Assembly (NCBI RefSeq): GCF_052115485.1
Contig: NZ_JBFRGU010000001.1
Span: forward strand, 124,001-188,000
Length of the DNA: 64,000 bases
Reading direction: 5' to 3'
Origin: Microvirga sp052115485
GTDB taxonomy: Bacteria; Pseudomonadota; Alphaproteobacteria; Rhizobiales; Beijerinckiaceae
Positions 63,625-64,000 of the stretch are shown piece by piece; the stretch's first letter is position 1, and every line of letters begins with the position of its first letter. The translations under genes and the position numbers were made by a program. The notes beneath the pieces were generated by a model, which saw nothing but the letters and a program-made list of their open reading frames with translations, had not been told where the DNA came from and did not search any database.

Positions 63625-64000
63625 AGCCCATGTCGCTGGTAAAGAAACGCCTCAGATTGGTTCCCCTCGCGTCGATCGAAGATATAGACGCCGATCCCCT
63701 GCACGCTTCGAAAACGCGCCTTAAATCGGTCGTCGATGTTGACCTCGCCGGCGCCGATGGCGCGAAAATGCACGAGCACTTGATCGCGGTTCAGCAGCTC
63801 AAGGAGATGATCCTCCGCAGACGCCCGCGATGCGTAACGTTCGACGTCTTCGATACATTGCTTTGGCGGCCCGCGCGCGCGCCTCATCATATGTTCGCGG
63901 GCCTGGGCGCTGCCTTGCAAGATGAAGGTCTGCTCTCATCTCGGATCGATCCTGCCACGTTCGCCGAAGCGCGACGGGCCGCCGAAACGCGAGCCAGGGA
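63621..64000 (+). CDS. HAD-like protein, 3' end outside the window
   Basis: A frame opens with GTG at 63621, overlapping the previous TGA by 4 bases, or with ATG at 63630, and is open to the last base (about 126 codons). RPRCVTFDVFDTLLWRP (about residues 72-88) is a HAD superfamily motif I with the nucleophile Asp in DVFDT. The rest is not in view, so it may be a phosphatase domain of a larger glycosyltransferase-linked protein (similar to COG5610). Confidence 0.72.
   Translation, partial: MKPMSLVKKRLRLVPLASIEDIDADPLHASKTRLKSVVDVDLAGADGAKMHEHLIAVQQLKEMILRRRPRCVTFDVFDTLLWRPARAPHHMFAGLGAALQDEGLLSSRIDPATFAEARRAAETRAR

Overview
The window is about 64 kb of GC-rich, gene-dense chromosome from an alphaproteobacterium, most likely of the order Hyphomicrobiales (Rhizobiales). 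This rests on gene order (nagZ-scpA-scpB ... tatABC-serS-surE-pcm; hdaA-ppk-ppx; dgt next to erpA), on a Rhizobiales-type porin, on HdaA, and on several families of short palindromic intergenic repeats. A methylobacterial or Microvirga/Bosea-like lineage would fit, but the genus is an inference. I found no rRNA, tRNA, CRISPR array, insertion sequence or prophage.

Layout. 1-13 kb is almost entirely on the minus strand: a long housekeeping block nagZ, scpA, scpB, an orphan ABC ATPase, tatA, tatB, tatC, serS, surE and pcm (cut by the left edge), preceded by a SPOR-domain protein, argS and dgt, with erpA divergent from dgt. 13-20 kb holds a large secreted protein of unknown function, the malic enzyme maeB, and a small surface-glycan group (hexapeptide acetyltransferase, acyltransferase-3, family 2 glycosyltransferase). 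20-33 kb has aspS, rnd, a Nudix hydrolase, a 2OG-Fe(II) oxygenase, a co-oriented polyphosphate/replication-control cluster (AI-2E transporter, hdaA, ppk, ppx), a CDP-alcohol phosphatidyltransferase and purMN. 33-50 kb is a mosaic of short units: an orphan molybdopterin oxidoreductase, ndk, small secreted proteins, two glutathione transferases, two GNAT acetyltransferases, an SGNH hydrolase, gatB, an EamA exporter divergent from an ArsR-type regulator, gatCA (apart from gatB), a UPF0173 hydrolase and ruvX.

50-64 kb is the accessory end. It holds a divergent pair of PRC-barrel proteins, a probable copper-handling locus (PepSY membrane protein, PCu(A)C chaperone, DUF2946-like protein), a patatin phospholipase, a collapsed relic of an RND efflux operon, a porin-like fragment beside an intact porin, a DUF930-like protein and a phosphodiesterase-like secreted protein. 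The last part looks like the edge of a surface-polysaccharide region. A long protein joins a polysaccharide pyruvyl transferase to a tail-fibre-like C-terminal half. It is divergent from a two-repeat protein that is translationally coupled to a HAD-type protein running off the window. This part is visibly richer in A/T than the rest.

Functional themes are protein export and translation (Tat, four tRNA ligases or amidotransferase parts), phosphate and nucleotide metabolism (ppk/ppx, purMN, ndk, dgt, surE), replication control (HdaA, RuvX, ScpAB) and envelope or surface chemistry. The least explained items are the pyruvyl transferase fusion with its repeat-protein neighbour, the RND relic, the ABC ATPase inserted in the scp-tat operon and the 619-residue secreted protein.
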